A stretch of 64,000 nucleotides of DNA from Microbispora corallina. GTDB lineage: Bacteria; Actinomycetota; Actinomycetes; Streptosporangiales; Streptosporangiaceae. A program made the position numbers and the translations under genes. The DNA is taken from positions 310,001 through 374,000 of the forward strand of contig NZ_BOOC01000001.1 in NCBI RefSeq assembly GCF_016863035.1. The letters run 5' to 3'. The notes under the pieces were generated by a model. That model was given only the letters and a program-made list of their open reading frames with translations. It had not been told where the DNA came from and did not search any database. Of the stretch, positions 49,787-59,911 are shown piece by piece (within the stretch, counting starts at the first letter, position 1; every line of letters begins with the position of its first letter).

Positions 49787-49790
<4 letters not shown>
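48759..49790 (-). CDS. Ribose-type ABC importer permease (RbsC-like)
   Basis: GTG start in a GTGA overlap with the ATPase, 343 residues. An Arg-rich lead precedes about nine helices. Family motifs: GVTVSMTTGGFDLSAGACVG, LVATLGTMFLFQGLALIVTSG (broken as LVATLGTMFLFQG), YAIGGNAEAARLAGI and GIRVARYRAAAYAVSG. The single permease forms a homodimer in this family. Coupled to mtnK downstream. Predicted substrate is methylthioribose or a similar 5-deoxy pentose, by context. Confidence 0.88.
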
Positions 49791-51294
<1,504 letters not shown>

Positions 51295-51298
<4 letters not shown>

Positions 51299-52374
51299 GA
51301 GGCGGCCCAGGGCACCCGGGCGACGTCGGGGGTGATCAGGGCCGGCAGGGCCGCGGTCAGCTGCTGGACGTTGGCGATGCCGGCGTCACGCAGCCGCTTC
51401 TGCGTGATGAGCGCGGGGGGCACCTTCAGCGCGTGGTCCACCGGCCGCCCGGCGACCAGCAGGGCGGCGGCGCGCACGGCGATCCGCCCGACGTTGGAGG
51501 CGTCGGCCGCCGAGGTGGCGACCCAGGGGCTGCCCGGCTCGGTCATCACGCCGATGTCCGCGGTGGAGACGTCCGCGCCGTAGACCTTCACCTTGTCCTG
51601 CAGGCCCAGCTCCTTGACCGCGAGCGTCGCCCCCTTGGCGAACTCGTCGTACGGGGCGAAGATCGCCTTGACGCCGGGGTTGGCCGTGAGCGCGGCCTTG
51701 GCCTGGTCGGCGACCGCCGAGGCGGTGGAGTTGTTGACCACGCCGAACTGGGCGACCTGCTTGATGCCCGGGTTGTCCTTCTTGAACTGGGTCCAGACCT
51801 CGTTGCGGCGGTCGAGCGGGGCGAAACCGGCGACGTACACGTAGGCCACGTCACCGGTCCCGCCTGTGTCGGCCTTGAGCGCGCCCAGTGCCTGCTCCGC
51901 GATCTGCCGGTCGTCCTGGGTGATGGCGACCGCGTCCGGCGACCCGGGGTCGACGTCGTACGCCACCAGGGGAATGCCCTCGGCGACCGCCTTCTTGATG
52001 GCCGGCTGGACGGTCTCGGCGAAGCCGTGGTCGACGATGATGGCGGCGGGCCGGCGGCCGATCGCCTGCTCGATGTCGAGCGCCTGCTTGTCGTTGTTGC
52101 CGTCGCCGCTGGAGACGTCGAGCGTCACGTTCAGGGCGGACGCCTCGGCCCGGGCTCCCGCGAGCCACTGCTCGAAGTAGTCGCCTGAGGACAACTGGCG
52201 GACGAGGGATATCTCCACCTTCCCCGTCGAGAACGGGGTGGGGACCGGTTCAGCGGCGGACGAGGCGGAGGCGGGGGCGGCGGAGCCGGCGGCCGTGGTG
52301 CTGGTGGTTCCCTGGGAGCAGCCGGCGAGGACGAGCACACCGGCGACCACTCCGAGGAGTCGTGCCTGGATCAC
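51295..52374 (-). CDS. Ribose-type periplasmic-binding lipoprotein (RbsB-like)
   Basis: The GTG at 52374 coincides with the expected transcription start (TATCCT six bases before), 359 residues. Lipobox LVLAGCSQG, Ser/Thr/Ala linker, then the type I fold: [79 protein letters not shown]. It is the first gene of the minus-strand operon ending in mtnK. Ligand inferred to be methylthioribose. Ribose or another pentose cannot be excluded. Confidence 0.88.
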
Positions 52375-52409
52375 ACGGGCAGGATAGGCAGCGCCGCCGA
52401 CTTTGTCCA
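52375..52409 (-). promoter_or_regulatory. Leaderless promoter of the Rbs-like/mtnK operon
   Basis: On the minus strand TGGACA (plus 52404-52409), exactly 17 bp, TATCCT (plus 52381-52386), six bases, then the GTG at 52374. One of the best promoters in the window. No ribosome site. Confidence 0.7.
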
Positions 52410-52412
52410 CTT

Positions 52413-52424
52413 TTCATGCATGAA
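52413..52424. promoter_or_regulatory. 12-bp palindrome TTCATGCATGAA in the mtnD/rbsB-like divergent region
   Basis: A perfect palindrome that lies 4 bp upstream of the -35 of the minus-strand operon and about 10 bp upstream of the possible mtnD -35. Its position between two divergent salvage promoters makes it a candidate operator. No matching copy is seen upstream of the plus-strand operon. Confidence 0.45.
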
Positions 52425-52433
52425 TAGGCGGGA

Positions 52434-52469
52434 TTGCCGGAACAGGGCTTCCCGACGCAGAATCGGGAC
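52434..52469 (+). promoter_or_regulatory. Possible leaderless promoter of mtnD
   Basis: TTGCCG (52434-52439), 18 bp, CAGAAT (52458-52463), six bases, then the ATG at 52470. The hexamers are weaker than those of the opposing promoter. Confidence 0.4.
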
Positions 52470-53060
52470 ATGACATTCCTGACCGTTTACACCGATCACG
52501 ACAGCTCCGAAACCCTCCTGGAGACAGAGGACCCCGAGGAGATCGCCCGCGCCCTCAAGGAGATCGACGTCCGGCTGCGGCACTGGCCGGTCCTCGACGA
52601 GCTGAGGGGCGGGGCCGACCAGGAGCGGGTCCTGGAGGCCTACCGCGACGAGGTGGCGAGGATCGTCGAGGAGGAGGGCTACACGTTCGTGGACGTGGCG
52701 CAGCTCCACCCCGACGACGCCCCCGACTGGGCGGAGCGGGCCCGGGCCGCCCGGGAGAAGTTCCTGTCCGAGCACACCCACGACGACGACGAGGTGCGCT
52801 TCTTCGTCGGCGGCTCCGGGATCTTCTACCTGCACGTGGACGGCAGGGTCCATGCGATCCTGTGCGAGGCGGGCGACCTTCTGAGTGTCCCGAAGGACAC
52901 CACGCACTGGTTCGACATGGGCACCGACCCCGAGTTCACCGCGATCCGCTTCTTCCACGACGACGACGGCTGGGTGGGGAACTTCACCGGGAACCCCATC
53001 GCGTCCCGGATCCCCGACTTCGACGCCATCGCCGCCCGCCGCGCGTCGCTGCGGTCCTGA
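52470..53060 (+). CDS. mtnD: Acireductone dioxygenase
   Basis: 196 residues, cupin fold. Metal ligands: His, His and Glu in SEHTHDDDEVRFFVGGSG (about residues 97-103) and His in VPKDTTHWFDMG. The extended N-terminus (HWPVLDELRGGADQERVLEA) is normal for bacterial enzymes. With Fe(II) it makes the methionine keto-acid and formate. With Ni(II) it would take an off-pathway route to methylthiopropionate, formate and CO. It completes the mtnK-A-B-C-D set; the final aminotransferase (MtnE) is not in the window. The stop is directly adjacent to the stop of the convergent monooxygenase gene. Confidence 0.93.
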   Translation: MTFLTVYTDHDSSETLLETEDPEEIARALKEIDVRLRHWPVLDELRGGADQERVLEAYRDEVARIVEEEGYTFVDVAQLHPDDAPDWAERARAAREKFLSEHTHDDDEVRFFVGGSGIFYLHVDGRVHAILCEAGDLLSVPKDTTHWFDMGTDPEFTAIRFFHDDDGWVGNFTGNPIASRIPDFDAIAARRASLRS

Positions 53061-54254
53061 TCAGCTGTACGGCCCGGGCGTGGGCAGCCTCCCGTTCAGC
53101 GCGTGGTCGCCCACCTCGCGCAACTTGTAGGCGATCGGGTCGTGGAGGGTGTGGGTGCGGGCGTCGCGCCAGTAGCGGTCGAACCCCGCCCCCGCCGCGG
53201 TGGCACGCGCCCCCATGACCTCGAAGATCGTGGCGGTCACGTCCAGGACGGCGCGCTGCGCCACGACCTTGGCGGCGGACACGGCGAGCGCCGCCTCCCC
53301 GCGCTCCCGGGCCGTCAGGTCGCGCCCGCGCGCCACCGCCCGGCCGAAGGCCGCCCGCGCCCGCTCCGCGAGAGCGTCCGCCGCCGCCACCTGGGCGGCC
53401 ATGTCACCGTATGTCTCCAGCACGTACGGATCGAGGGACGCCGACTCCACCCCGCTGCCCGTCCACGGGCGGGACCTCGTCCGCGTGTACTCGGCGGCGG
53501 CGGCCAGAGCCCCCTGGGCGATGCCGGTGTACAGATGCACGAAGACGGCCTGGAACCCCGGCACCACGAGGCTCTGGTCCGGCCGGGCCGACTCCTCGTC
53601 CGGCGGCACCCGCCCCACCACCCACCCGGCCGGCACCCGGGCGTCCTCGAAGGCCACGCTCCCACTGGCGGACCTGCGCACGCCGAGGGCGTCCCAGTCG
53701 TCGGCGTGGCGGACCCCGGCGTCCCTGCCGTCCACGACCACCATGACCTTGCCGCCCCCGGCGTCCCCGCTCACCACGATCCGGTCGGCCACCTGTGCTC
53801 CCGTCGCGAACCCCTTCCGCCCACGGACCCGGTACCCGTCGCCGTCCGGGACCAGGGTCAGCCCGGGGTCGCGGGGGTTGCTGGCGCCGCCCCAGAACCA
53901 GCCCTCCCGGGCCGTGCCGCGGGCGGCCCGCTCCGCGAGGTCCGCGTTGCCGTAGTGACCCAGCCGCCACAGGTGCAGGTGGTGGTAGCCGAGCAGCATC
54001 GCCGCCGACGCGTCGGCGGCAGCGAGGACGCGGACGGCGGACAGGACCGTCTCCCAGCTCTCCCCCGCACCGCCGAGCTCCCTCGGGACCAGCAGGGCCA
54101 GCAGTCCGGACTCCCGGAGCAGCGCGACCTCCGCGAGCGGGGCGGACCCGGCCGCGTCGCGGGCGGCCGCGTCCCGGGCGAGCGCGGAGGCGACCTCCCG
54201 CGCCGCCGCGAGCGGATCACCAGGACCCGGACGGCCGGTGGGCGACGTCGTCAT
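53061..54254 (-). CDS. DszC/SfnB-like flavin monooxygenase of the acyl-CoA-dehydrogenase fold
   Basis: 397 residues. The fold is acyl-CoA dehydrogenase: LRESGLLALLVPRELGGAGE, GWFWGGASNPRDPG, GKFATG-type loop RGRKGFATGAQVADRIVVSG, a C-terminal helical domain (TATIFEVMGARATAAGAGFD) and TLHDPIAYKLREVGD. The catalytic Glu of true dehydrogenases is not apparent, and the DARTHTLHDP ending is typical of DszC/SfnB/DmsC-like FMNH2-dependent monooxygenases that oxidise sulfur compounds. Neighbouring mtnD supports a link to organosulfur metabolism. The oxidised compound is unknown. Confidence 0.72.
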   Translation of the reverse strand: MTTSPTGRPGPGDPLAAAREVASALARDAAARDAAGSAPLAEVALLRESGLLALLVPRELGGAGESWETVLSAVRVLAAADASAAMLLGYHHLHLWRLGHYGNADLAERAARGTAREGWFWGGASNPRDPGLTLVPDGDGYRVRGRKGFATGAQVADRIVVSGDAGGGKVMVVVDGRDAGVRHADDWDALGVRRSASGSVAFEDARVPAGWVVGRVPPDEESARPDQSLVVPGFQAVFVHLYTGIAQGALAAAAEYTRTRSRPWTGSGVESASLDPYVLETYGDMAAQVAAADALAERARAAFGRAVARGRDLTARERGEAALAVSAAKVVAQRAVLDVTATIFEVMGARATAAGAGFDRYWRDARTHTLHDPIAYKLREVGDHALNGRLPTPGPYS

Positions 54255-54356
54255 TGGAAGCTCACTTTCTACACAAGACCTACCTGAAGAGGGCGAATAT
54301 AGCGAAGACGGGCGGTGGCCGGCCGGGGGCGCGTCTCATTTGTCGGTGGGGATCTC

Positions 54357-54368
54357 TATGGTCGTGGC
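54357..54368 (+). promoter_or_regulatory. -10 element of a probable leaderless promoter
   Basis: TATGGT (54357-54362) is followed by six bases and the GTG at 54369. A -35 is not clear. Confidence 0.4.
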
Positions 54369-56090
54369 GTGGACGCGGTACAGGGCACCCTCGACGAGCT
54401 CGGCACCCCCCTCCGCGAGGTGACGTTCGTCGTCTTCGACCTGGAGACGACCGGCGGCTCGGCCGCGGAGCACGCCATCACCGAGATCGGCGCGGTCAAG
54501 GTGCGCGGCGGCGAGATCCTCGGCGAGTTCGCCACGCTGGTCGACCCCGGCAGCCCCATCCCGCCGTTCATCTCCGTGCTCACCGGCATCACCGACGCGA
54601 TGGTGGTGGCCGCCCCGAAGTTCTCCGAGGTGCTGCCCAGCTTCCTGGAGTTCGTCCAAGGGGCGGCGCTGGTGGCGCACAACGCGCCGTTCGACCTGTC
54701 GTTCATCCGGGCCGCCTGCGCGGCGAACGGCTACCCACCGCCGGTCAACCCCGTCGTCGACACGGCCGACCTCGCGCGGCGGGTCCTCACCCGTGACGAG
54801 ACGCCCAACTGCAAGCTGGGCACGCTCGCCCGGCTGTTCCGCAGTGCCACCGAGCCGTGCCACCGGGCGCTGGCCGACGCCCGGGCGACCGTCGACGTGC
54901 TCCACGGCCTCATCGGGCGGGTCGGCTCGCTCGGCGTCCACACCCTGGAGGACCTGCGTGGCTTCGTCCGCGCCCCCACGCCTGAGCAGCAGCGCAAGCG
55001 CCACCTGGCCGAGGGCGTGCCCGGCGCTCCCGGCGTCTACGTCTTCGAGGACGCCAAGGGCGAGGCGCTCTACATCGGCAAGAGCACCAACCTGCGCAAC
55101 CGGGTGCGCAGCTACTTCACGGCGAGTGAGACCCGCTCGCGCATCCGGGAGATGGTCGGCATCGCCGAGCGGGTGCGCACGATCGTCTGCGCGACCGCGC
55201 TGGAGGCGGAGATCCGCGAGCTCCGGATGATCGGGTCGACCAAGCCCCGCTACAACCGCCGGTCGCGCTTCCCCGAGCGGGTGGTGTGGCTGAAACTGAC
55301 CGACGAGCCGTTCCCCAGGCTCAGCATCGTGCGGGAGGTGAAGGACGACGGCGGCGCCTACCTCGGACCGTTCGGCAGCAGCCGGACCGCCGACGACGCC
55401 CGCACCGCCATGCACGAGGCGCTGCCGCTGCGCCAGTGCACCGAGCGGCTGTCCCCGCGCGTCCGGCGGGCCGCCTGCGCGCTCGCCGAGATCGGCCGCT
55501 GCGGCGCGCCCTGCGAGGGGCGGGAGAGCCAGGAGGCCTACGACCGGCACGTGCGCGGCGCCCGGCACGCGATGGAGCACGACGCCGAGATCGTCTTCTC
55601 CGCCATGGAGGCGCGGATGCGCCGCCTGTCGGCCGAGCAGCGCTACGAGGAGGCCGCCGTCGACCGCGACCGGCTCGCCGCCTACGTCCGCACCGCCGCC
55701 CGCATGCAGCGGCTGCGCTCCCTCACCCGCATCCCGCAGATGGTCGCCGCCAGCCCGGCCTTCGACGGCGGCTGGGACATCCACGTCGTCCGGTACGGCA
55801 GGCTGGCGGCGGCCGGGGTGATGCCCCGCGGCGCCCACCCCGTGCCGTACGTGGACGCGCTGGTGGCGACGGCCGAGACGGTCGTCCCCGGGCCGGGGCC
55901 CACCCCCGCCGCCAGCGCCGAGGAGACCGAGTGCGTGCTGCGCTGGCTCGACTCCCCCGGCGTCCGCCTCGTCCGCGTCGAGGGCGACTGGGCCCTGCCC
56001 GCCCGCGGCGCGGGCCGCCTGACCGAGCGGATCGAGCGGGCCTACCAGGGCCTGCGGAGCGACCGCCGTGAAGGGCGGCCGCTGCGGTGA
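54369..56090 (+). CDS. DEDDh 3'-5' exonuclease fused to a GIY-YIG/UvrC-like nuclease
   Basis: I take the GTG at 54369 (573 residues). A GTG at 54315 is an alternative with no better signal. The N-terminal exonuclease (~15-190) has FVVFDLETTGG, AHNAPFDLSFI and HRALADARATVDVL, all DEDDh residues. The second half has GIY-YIG PGVYVFEDAKGEALYIGKST and EIRELRMIGSTKPRYNRRSR, then a UvrC-like stretch with a cysteine-containing AEIGRCGAPCEG motif and UVR-like EQRYEEAAVDRDRLAAYV. This DnaQ-UvrC (Cho-like) fusion is known from actinobacteria and probably acts in DNA repair. Confidence 0.87.
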   Translation: MDAVQGTLDELGTPLREVTFVVFDLETTGGSAAEHAITEIGAVKVRGGEILGEFATLVDPGSPIPPFISVLTGITDAMVVAAPKFSEVLPSFLEFVQGAALVAHNAPFDLSFIRAACAANGYPPPVNPVVDTADLARRVLTRDETPNCKLGTLARLFRSATEPCHRALADARATVDVLHGLIGRVGSLGVHTLEDLRGFVRAPTPEQQRKRHLAEGVPGAPGVYVFEDAKGEALYIGKSTNLRNRVRSYFTASETRSRIREMVGIAERVRTIVCATALEAEIRELRMIGSTKPRYNRRSRFPERVVWLKLTDEPFPRLSIVREVKDDGGAYLGPFGSSRTADDARTAMHEALPLRQCTERLSPRVRRAACALAEIGRCGAPCEGRESQEAYDRHVRGARHAMEHDAEIVFSAMEARMRRLSAEQRYEEAAVDRDRLAAYVRTAARMQRLRSLTRIPQMVAASPAFDGGWDIHVVRYGRLAAAGVMPRGAHPVPYVDALVATAETVVPGPGPTPAASAEETECVLRWLDSPGVRLVRVEGDWALPARGAGRLTERIERAYQGLRSDRREGRPLR

Positions 56091-56159
56091 CGCTAATGTC
56101 TGGGACAGCAAGTAAAGGGGCCGAACGAGCCGAAACCACGACCGAGCAGGAGAGCCCGA

Positions 56160-56447
56160 ATGGTCACCGCGATCGTGCACATCAAGGCGGATGTCGACCG
56201 GATCCCGGAGGTCGCCCAGGCGATCGCGGAGATCGACGGCGTCAGCGAGGTGTACTCGATCACCGGGGAGTTCGACCTGCTGGCCATGATCCGCGTCCAG
56301 AGGTACGAGGAGGTCGCCGAGGTCGTCCCGGGGCGGCTCAACAAGGTCGCGGGGGTGCGTCACACCGAGACGCACATCGCCTTCCGCACCTACTCGCGTC
56401 ACGACCTGGAGGCCGCCTTCTCCCTCGGCCTCCCCGACGCCGACTGA
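56160..56447 (+). CDS. Stand-alone Lrp/AsnC ligand-binding (RAM) domain
   Basis: 95 residues, ATG with GGAG upstream. The whole protein is one alpha/beta RAM domain: TAIVHIKADVDRIPEVAQAI, GVSEVYSITGEFDLLAMIRV, GVRHTETHIAFRTYSRHDLE. There is no DNA-binding helix-turn-helix. Such SraA-like domains bind amino acids and can oligomerise with full Lrp regulators. 69 bp after the nuclease gene. Conserved small protein in actinobacteria, role unknown. Confidence 0.85.
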   Translation: MVTAIVHIKADVDRIPEVAQAIAEIDGVSEVYSITGEFDLLAMIRVQRYEEVAEVVPGRLNKVAGVRHTETHIAFRTYSRHDLEAAFSLGLPDAD

Positions 56448-56500
56448 CCCCGGCTGACCCCGGCTGACCCCGACTGACGCCGACTGACGCCGACTGACGC
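56441..56500. repeat. 10-bp tandem repeat, six copies
   Basis: Units CGACTGACCC, CGGCTGACCC (twice) and CGACTGACGC (three times) run head to tail. The first copy contains the stop codon of the RAM-domain gene, and each copy repeats TGA. Copies are grouped as sub-types, consistent with stepwise duplication. Confidence 0.9.
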
Positions 56501-56663
56501 GGCCCGCCGCTGACCGGCGCCGGCTCATGCTGCCCCCCGCCGGACCGGGCCGCGGCACGCCCCGCCGCCGACTCGCGCCGACCTGCGCCGATTCACACTG
56601 CCCCGCCACGGGACCGGGCCGCAGCCTGCCTCGGTCAGGTCCCTCCTTATGCGGCGTCGGCCC

Positions 56664-57458
56664 TCAGGCCGGGCGGAGGAGGCGGACGCGGACCTCGTAG
56701 CCGCCGGGCACGGCGTGGGCCGCCACCGACCCGCCGAACAGGGAGGCCCGCTCCCACACGCCGACCAGGCGGTCGTGCCCGGGGCCCCGGTCGCGCGGCA
56801 GCCCGTCGTCCCGCACGGCGATCTCCAGCAGCGCGGGCAGCCAGCGCAGCGTGACCTCGGCGGAGCGGGCCCGGCCGTGGCGTGCCGCGTCGGTGAGGGC
56901 CTCCTCCACGATGCGGTAGGACGACAATTCCAGGGCCGCCCCGGCGTCCCGGGGTCCGAGCTCGCGCAGCGCGACCCGCAGCCCGGCCGCGCGGAACGCC
57001 TCCACCAGGGCCGGAAGCTCGTCGAGGCAGGGCTGCGGCCCGCGCGCGGCGCCGTCCGTGCGGAACAGGCCCACCATCCGCCGCAGATCGGTCAGCACCC
57101 GGCGGCCGGACTCCTCGGCGTCGCGGAACGTCTGCCGCGCCCGCTCCGGGTCCTTGTCCATGATCACCCGGCCCGCTCCGACGCCCAGCGTCATCACGCT
57201 CAGGTCGTGCGCCACCACGTCGTGGAGCTCCCAGGCGATCCGCAGGCGCTCCCGCGCCACCCTGTCGTCCTCGGGAGCGGGCGGGCCCGTACGACGCCCC
57301 ACCGGCCCGTACGGCCCTCGCCGCCCCGGCGGCCGGGGCGCGGCCGTGCGACGCGGCGGCGGCGTGCGACGCGGCGGCGGCGTGCGACGCGGCGGGAACA
57401 CGAGCAGGGCGGCCCACCGGCGGGCGAGCACGACCCATCGGGCGAACAGGCACGTCAT
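56664..57458 (-). CDS. Orphan histidine kinase, cytoplasmic, partly degenerate
   Basis: 264 residues. The N-terminus keeps one weak hydrophobic segment, then a PPRRT repeat (three copies near residues 22-37) where membrane sensor helices would be. HisKA_3 is LRIAWELHDVVAHDLSVMTL with the phospho-His intact. The N-box is RIVEEALTDAARHGRA, so the usual Asn is Asp, and the G1 region is VRDDGLPRDRG. No response regulator is adjacent. Catalysis is doubtful. TACCGT seven bases before the ATG suggests it is still transcribed, as a leaderless message. Confidence 0.75.
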   Translation of the reverse strand: MTCLFARWVVLARRWAALLVFPPRRTPPPRRTPPPRRTAAPRPPGRRGPYGPVGRRTGPPAPEDDRVARERLRIAWELHDVVAHDLSVMTLGVGAGRVIMDKDPERARQTFRDAEESGRRVLTDLRRMVGLFRTDGAARGPQPCLDELPALVEAFRAAGLRVALRELGPRDAGAALELSSYRIVEEALTDAARHGRARSAEVTLRWLPALLEIAVRDDGLPRDRGPGHDRLVGVWERASLFGGSVAAHAVPGGYEVRVRLLRPA

Positions 57459-57599
57459 GCCGGGAACGGTACGGCCGGCGGAGCGGCCGGCGCGTCCCCA
57501 CGAAGGCGGATCCGGACTCCGTCCCGGGGCGGACGGCCCCGGCAGGCCGGGATCAGCCCCACAGCGAGCGGCCGTCGTGGGCGGCGGGACGTGGCGGAC

Positions 57600-58643
57600 T
57601 CAGCCCTGCAGGGAGCGGCTGACCGCGACCCAGCGCTCCAGCGTGGCGGCGGCGCGGCCGGTGTCGACCGCCTCGGCGGCCCGGGCCAGGGCGGAGCCGA
57701 GATCGCCGATCAGGTCGTCCCCCGGTCCGTCGAGGGCGACGAGCGCGGCCGCGGCGTTCAGCAGCACGGCGTCGCGCACCGGGCCGGTCTTGCCGCGCAG
57801 CAGGTCGTGCACGGCGCCGGCGTTGAACTGCACGTCGCCGCCGCGCAGGTCGCCCGGCTGCGAGCGCGGGATGCCGATGTCGGTGGGGTCGAAGTGCTGC
57901 TGGGTGGCGGTGCCGTCCCTGACCACGAAGACGGTGGAGGGCGCGGCGGTGGACAGCTCGTCGAGGCCGTCGTCGCCGCGGAACACCAGCGCCCGCACGC
58001 CGCGCTCCGCGAACACCCCGGCGACCACGGGCAGCATGCGCGCGTCGTACACGCCGATGGCCTGCGCCGCGGGACGGGCGGGGTTGGTGAGCGGGCCGAG
58101 GAAGTTGAAGATCGTCGGGACGCCGATCTCCTTGCGGGTGGGCCCGGCGAACCGCAGCGCCGGGTGGTAGACCGGCGCGAAGCAGAAGGCGATGCCCGCC
58201 TCCTCCGCGACCCGGGCCGTGGCCTCCGGCGACAGGTCGAGGACGACGCCGAGGTGCTCCAGGACGTCGGCGGCGCCGCACAGCGACGAGGCCGCCCGGT
58301 TGCCGTGCTTGACGACCCGGGCCCCGGCGGCCGCGGCGACGACGGCCGCCATGGTGGAGACGTTGACGGTGTGGGCCCGGTCGCCGCCGGTGCCGACGAT
58401 GTCGACCACCGGACCCTCGACGGTGAGCGGGGTCGCGATGTCGAGCATGGTCCGGGCCAGGCCGGTGACCTCGGCGACCGTCTCGCCCTTGGCGCGCAGC
58501 GCCACGACGAAGGCGGTGATCTGCGACGGCGTCGCGGCGCCCGACATGATCTCCGCCATGGCCCAGGCCGCCTCGTCGGTCGTGAGGTGCTCACCCGAGA
58601 GCAGGGCGTTCAGCAGCGAGGGCCATGTGGTGCGCGTGTCCAT
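57600..58643 (-). CDS. trpD: Anthranilate phosphoribosyltransferase
   Basis: 347 residues, full length. PRPP site [20 protein letters not shown], anthranilate-side [38 protein letters not shown] and [11 protein letters not shown] are all intact. It makes phosphoribosyl-anthranilate, the second step of tryptophan synthesis. No other trp gene is in the window, and in related genomes trpD also lies apart, beside the respiratory genes. The neighbouring upstream gene (58720) is on the same strand, 76 bp away. Confidence 0.93.
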   Translation of the reverse strand: MDTRTTWPSLLNALLSGEHLTTDEAAWAMAEIMSGAATPSQITAFVVALRAKGETVAEVTGLARTMLDIATPLTVEGPVVDIVGTGGDRAHTVNVSTMAAVVAAAAGARVVKHGNRAASSLCGAADVLEHLGVVLDLSPEATARVAEEAGIAFCFAPVYHPALRFAGPTRKEIGVPTIFNFLGPLTNPARPAAQAIGVYDARMLPVVAGVFAERGVRALVFRGDDGLDELSTAAPSTVFVVRDGTATQQHFDPTDIGIPRSQPGDLRGGDVQFNAGAVHDLLRGKTGPVRDAVLLNAAAALVALDGPGDDLIGDLGSALARAAEAVDTGRAAATLERWVAVSRSLQG

Positions 58644-58719
58644 GAGGGCTCCGCGGAGGTCGGTGTCGGAAGGCGAACGGCTAAGGACGGACGGTCGGAA
58701 ACGAAGGCGGAGGGTGCGG

Positions 58720-59115
58720 TCAGGCGGTCGGGGCGACGCTGAGCCGGCGGCGCATCAGGCCGGCGACGGTCTCGGCCAGGACGACCGGGTCGAGCGGGTA
58801 CGCGACGACGGCGTCGGCGCGGGACCAGTTGGCGAGCCAGCGGTCGTCGCGGCGGCCGATCAGCAGCAGGATCGGCGGGCAGTTGTGGACCTCGTCCTTG
58901 GCCTGCCTGCTGATCCCCATGCCCCCGGCGGGCACGGCCTCGCCGTCGAGGATCGCCACGTCGATGTCGCCGGCGTCGAGCCGCTTCACCACGGCCGGCT
59001 GGGTCGCGCACTCGACGATCTCGACAAGGGGCACGTCCGCGGCGGGACGCCGCCCGATGGCCAGTCGCACCTTCTCCCGGGTGCCTGCGTCGTCGCTGTA
59101 GACGAGAACCCTCAT
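58720..59115 (-). CDS. Degenerate receiver-domain protein
   Basis: 131 residues with the CheY-like fold: [40 protein letters not shown] (Asp at the phospho-site), [20 protein letters not shown] and [19 protein letters not shown]. The second acidic residue pair is partly kept (SDDA), but the Lys switch position reads YPLDP, so signalling through phosphorylation is uncertain. There is no output domain. I know this gene type only as a conserved companion of trpD and ctaE in actinobacteria. Confidence 0.72.
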   Translation of the reverse strand: MRVLVYSDDAGTREKVRLAIGRRPAADVPLVEIVECATQPAVVKRLDAGDIDVAILDGEAVPAGGMGISRQAKDEVHNCPPILLLIGRRDDRWLANWSRADAVVAYPLDPVVLAETVAGLMRRRLSVAPTA

Positions 59116-59276
59116 GTCACGCTCACTGTCGAATCGCGGGGTATGGTCATCGTGATGCTACCGGCGCGGACGCCGGACGCGTAGCCCGGGGCGATTGCCA
59201 TGTCGTGCCCCATTCATGGACGATGCGGGGCGCTAGCGGGGGGTCGTGGGGCGACCCGACCTGGAGAGCCGCAATA

Positions 59277-59894
59277 ATGCTGGGCGTGGCGACAGCATCC
59301 GCAATTACTACGACGACGAGACCGCATGGGTCCAGCCGCCCGAACCTGGTTCAGGTGGGGACCATCGTGTGGTTGTCCTCTGAGCTCATGTTCTTCGCGG
59401 CGCTGTTCGCGATGTACTTCACCATCCGGTCGGTCAGCCTCGGCCAGCATCAGCCCTGGCCCGAGGCGGACCTCAACGTCCCGTTCGCGACCTTCAACAC
59501 GACCGTTCTGGTCCTGTCGAGTGTCACGTGCCAGCTGGGCGTGTGGGCCGTGGAGAAGGGCCAGGTCAGGAGGCTGCGCTTTTGGTATGTCATAAGCTTC
59601 CTGATGGGCGCCTTTTTCGTGGGCGGGCAGCTCTGGGAGTACGGGAACCTCGCGAAGGAGGGTCATGTCCTCTCGCACTCCCCGTACGACTCGGTGTTCT
59701 ATCTGACCACGGGCTTCCACGGCATGCACGTGACGGGTGGTCTGATCGCGTTCCTCTTCATCCTGGGACGCACGTACGCCGCGAAGCGCTTGACGTATGA
59801 GCAGCAGACCAGCGCGATCGTCGTGTCCTACTACTGGCACTTCGTCGACGTGGTCTGGATCGGCCTTTTCGCGACCATCTACATCATCAAATGA
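59277..59894 (+). CDS. ctaE: Cytochrome c oxidase subunit III
   Basis: The ATG at 59277 has GGAGAG 8 nt upstream and gives 205 residues, as in other actinobacteria. A start at 59205 would be unusually long. Five membrane helices: [78 protein letters not shown] and [19 protein letters not shown]. Subunit III of the aa3 oxidase, part of the bcc-aa3 supercomplex with the next three genes. Its stop overlaps a possible early qcrC start. Confidence 0.95.
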   Translation: MLGVATASAITTTTRPHGSSRPNLVQVGTIVWLSSELMFFAALFAMYFTIRSVSLGQHQPWPEADLNVPFATFNTTVLVLSSVTCQLGVWAVEKGQVRRLRFWYVISFLMGAFFVGGQLWEYGNLAKEGHVLSHSPYDSVFYLTTGFHGMHVTGGLIAFLFILGRTYAAKRLTYEQQTSAIVVSYYWHFVDVVWIGLFATIYIIK

Positions 59895-59911
59895 TCGGAA
59901 CGGGGATTTCG

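Noticed and set aside
56441-56500. Short repeat considered as a CRISPR array
   Set aside because: Units are 10 bp and directly adjacent with no spacers, and no cas genes are present.
54336-56609. 757-residue minus-strand frame opposite the exonuclease-GIY-YIG gene
   Set aside because: No recognisable domain, while the opposite strand carries complete catalytic motifs. Shadow.
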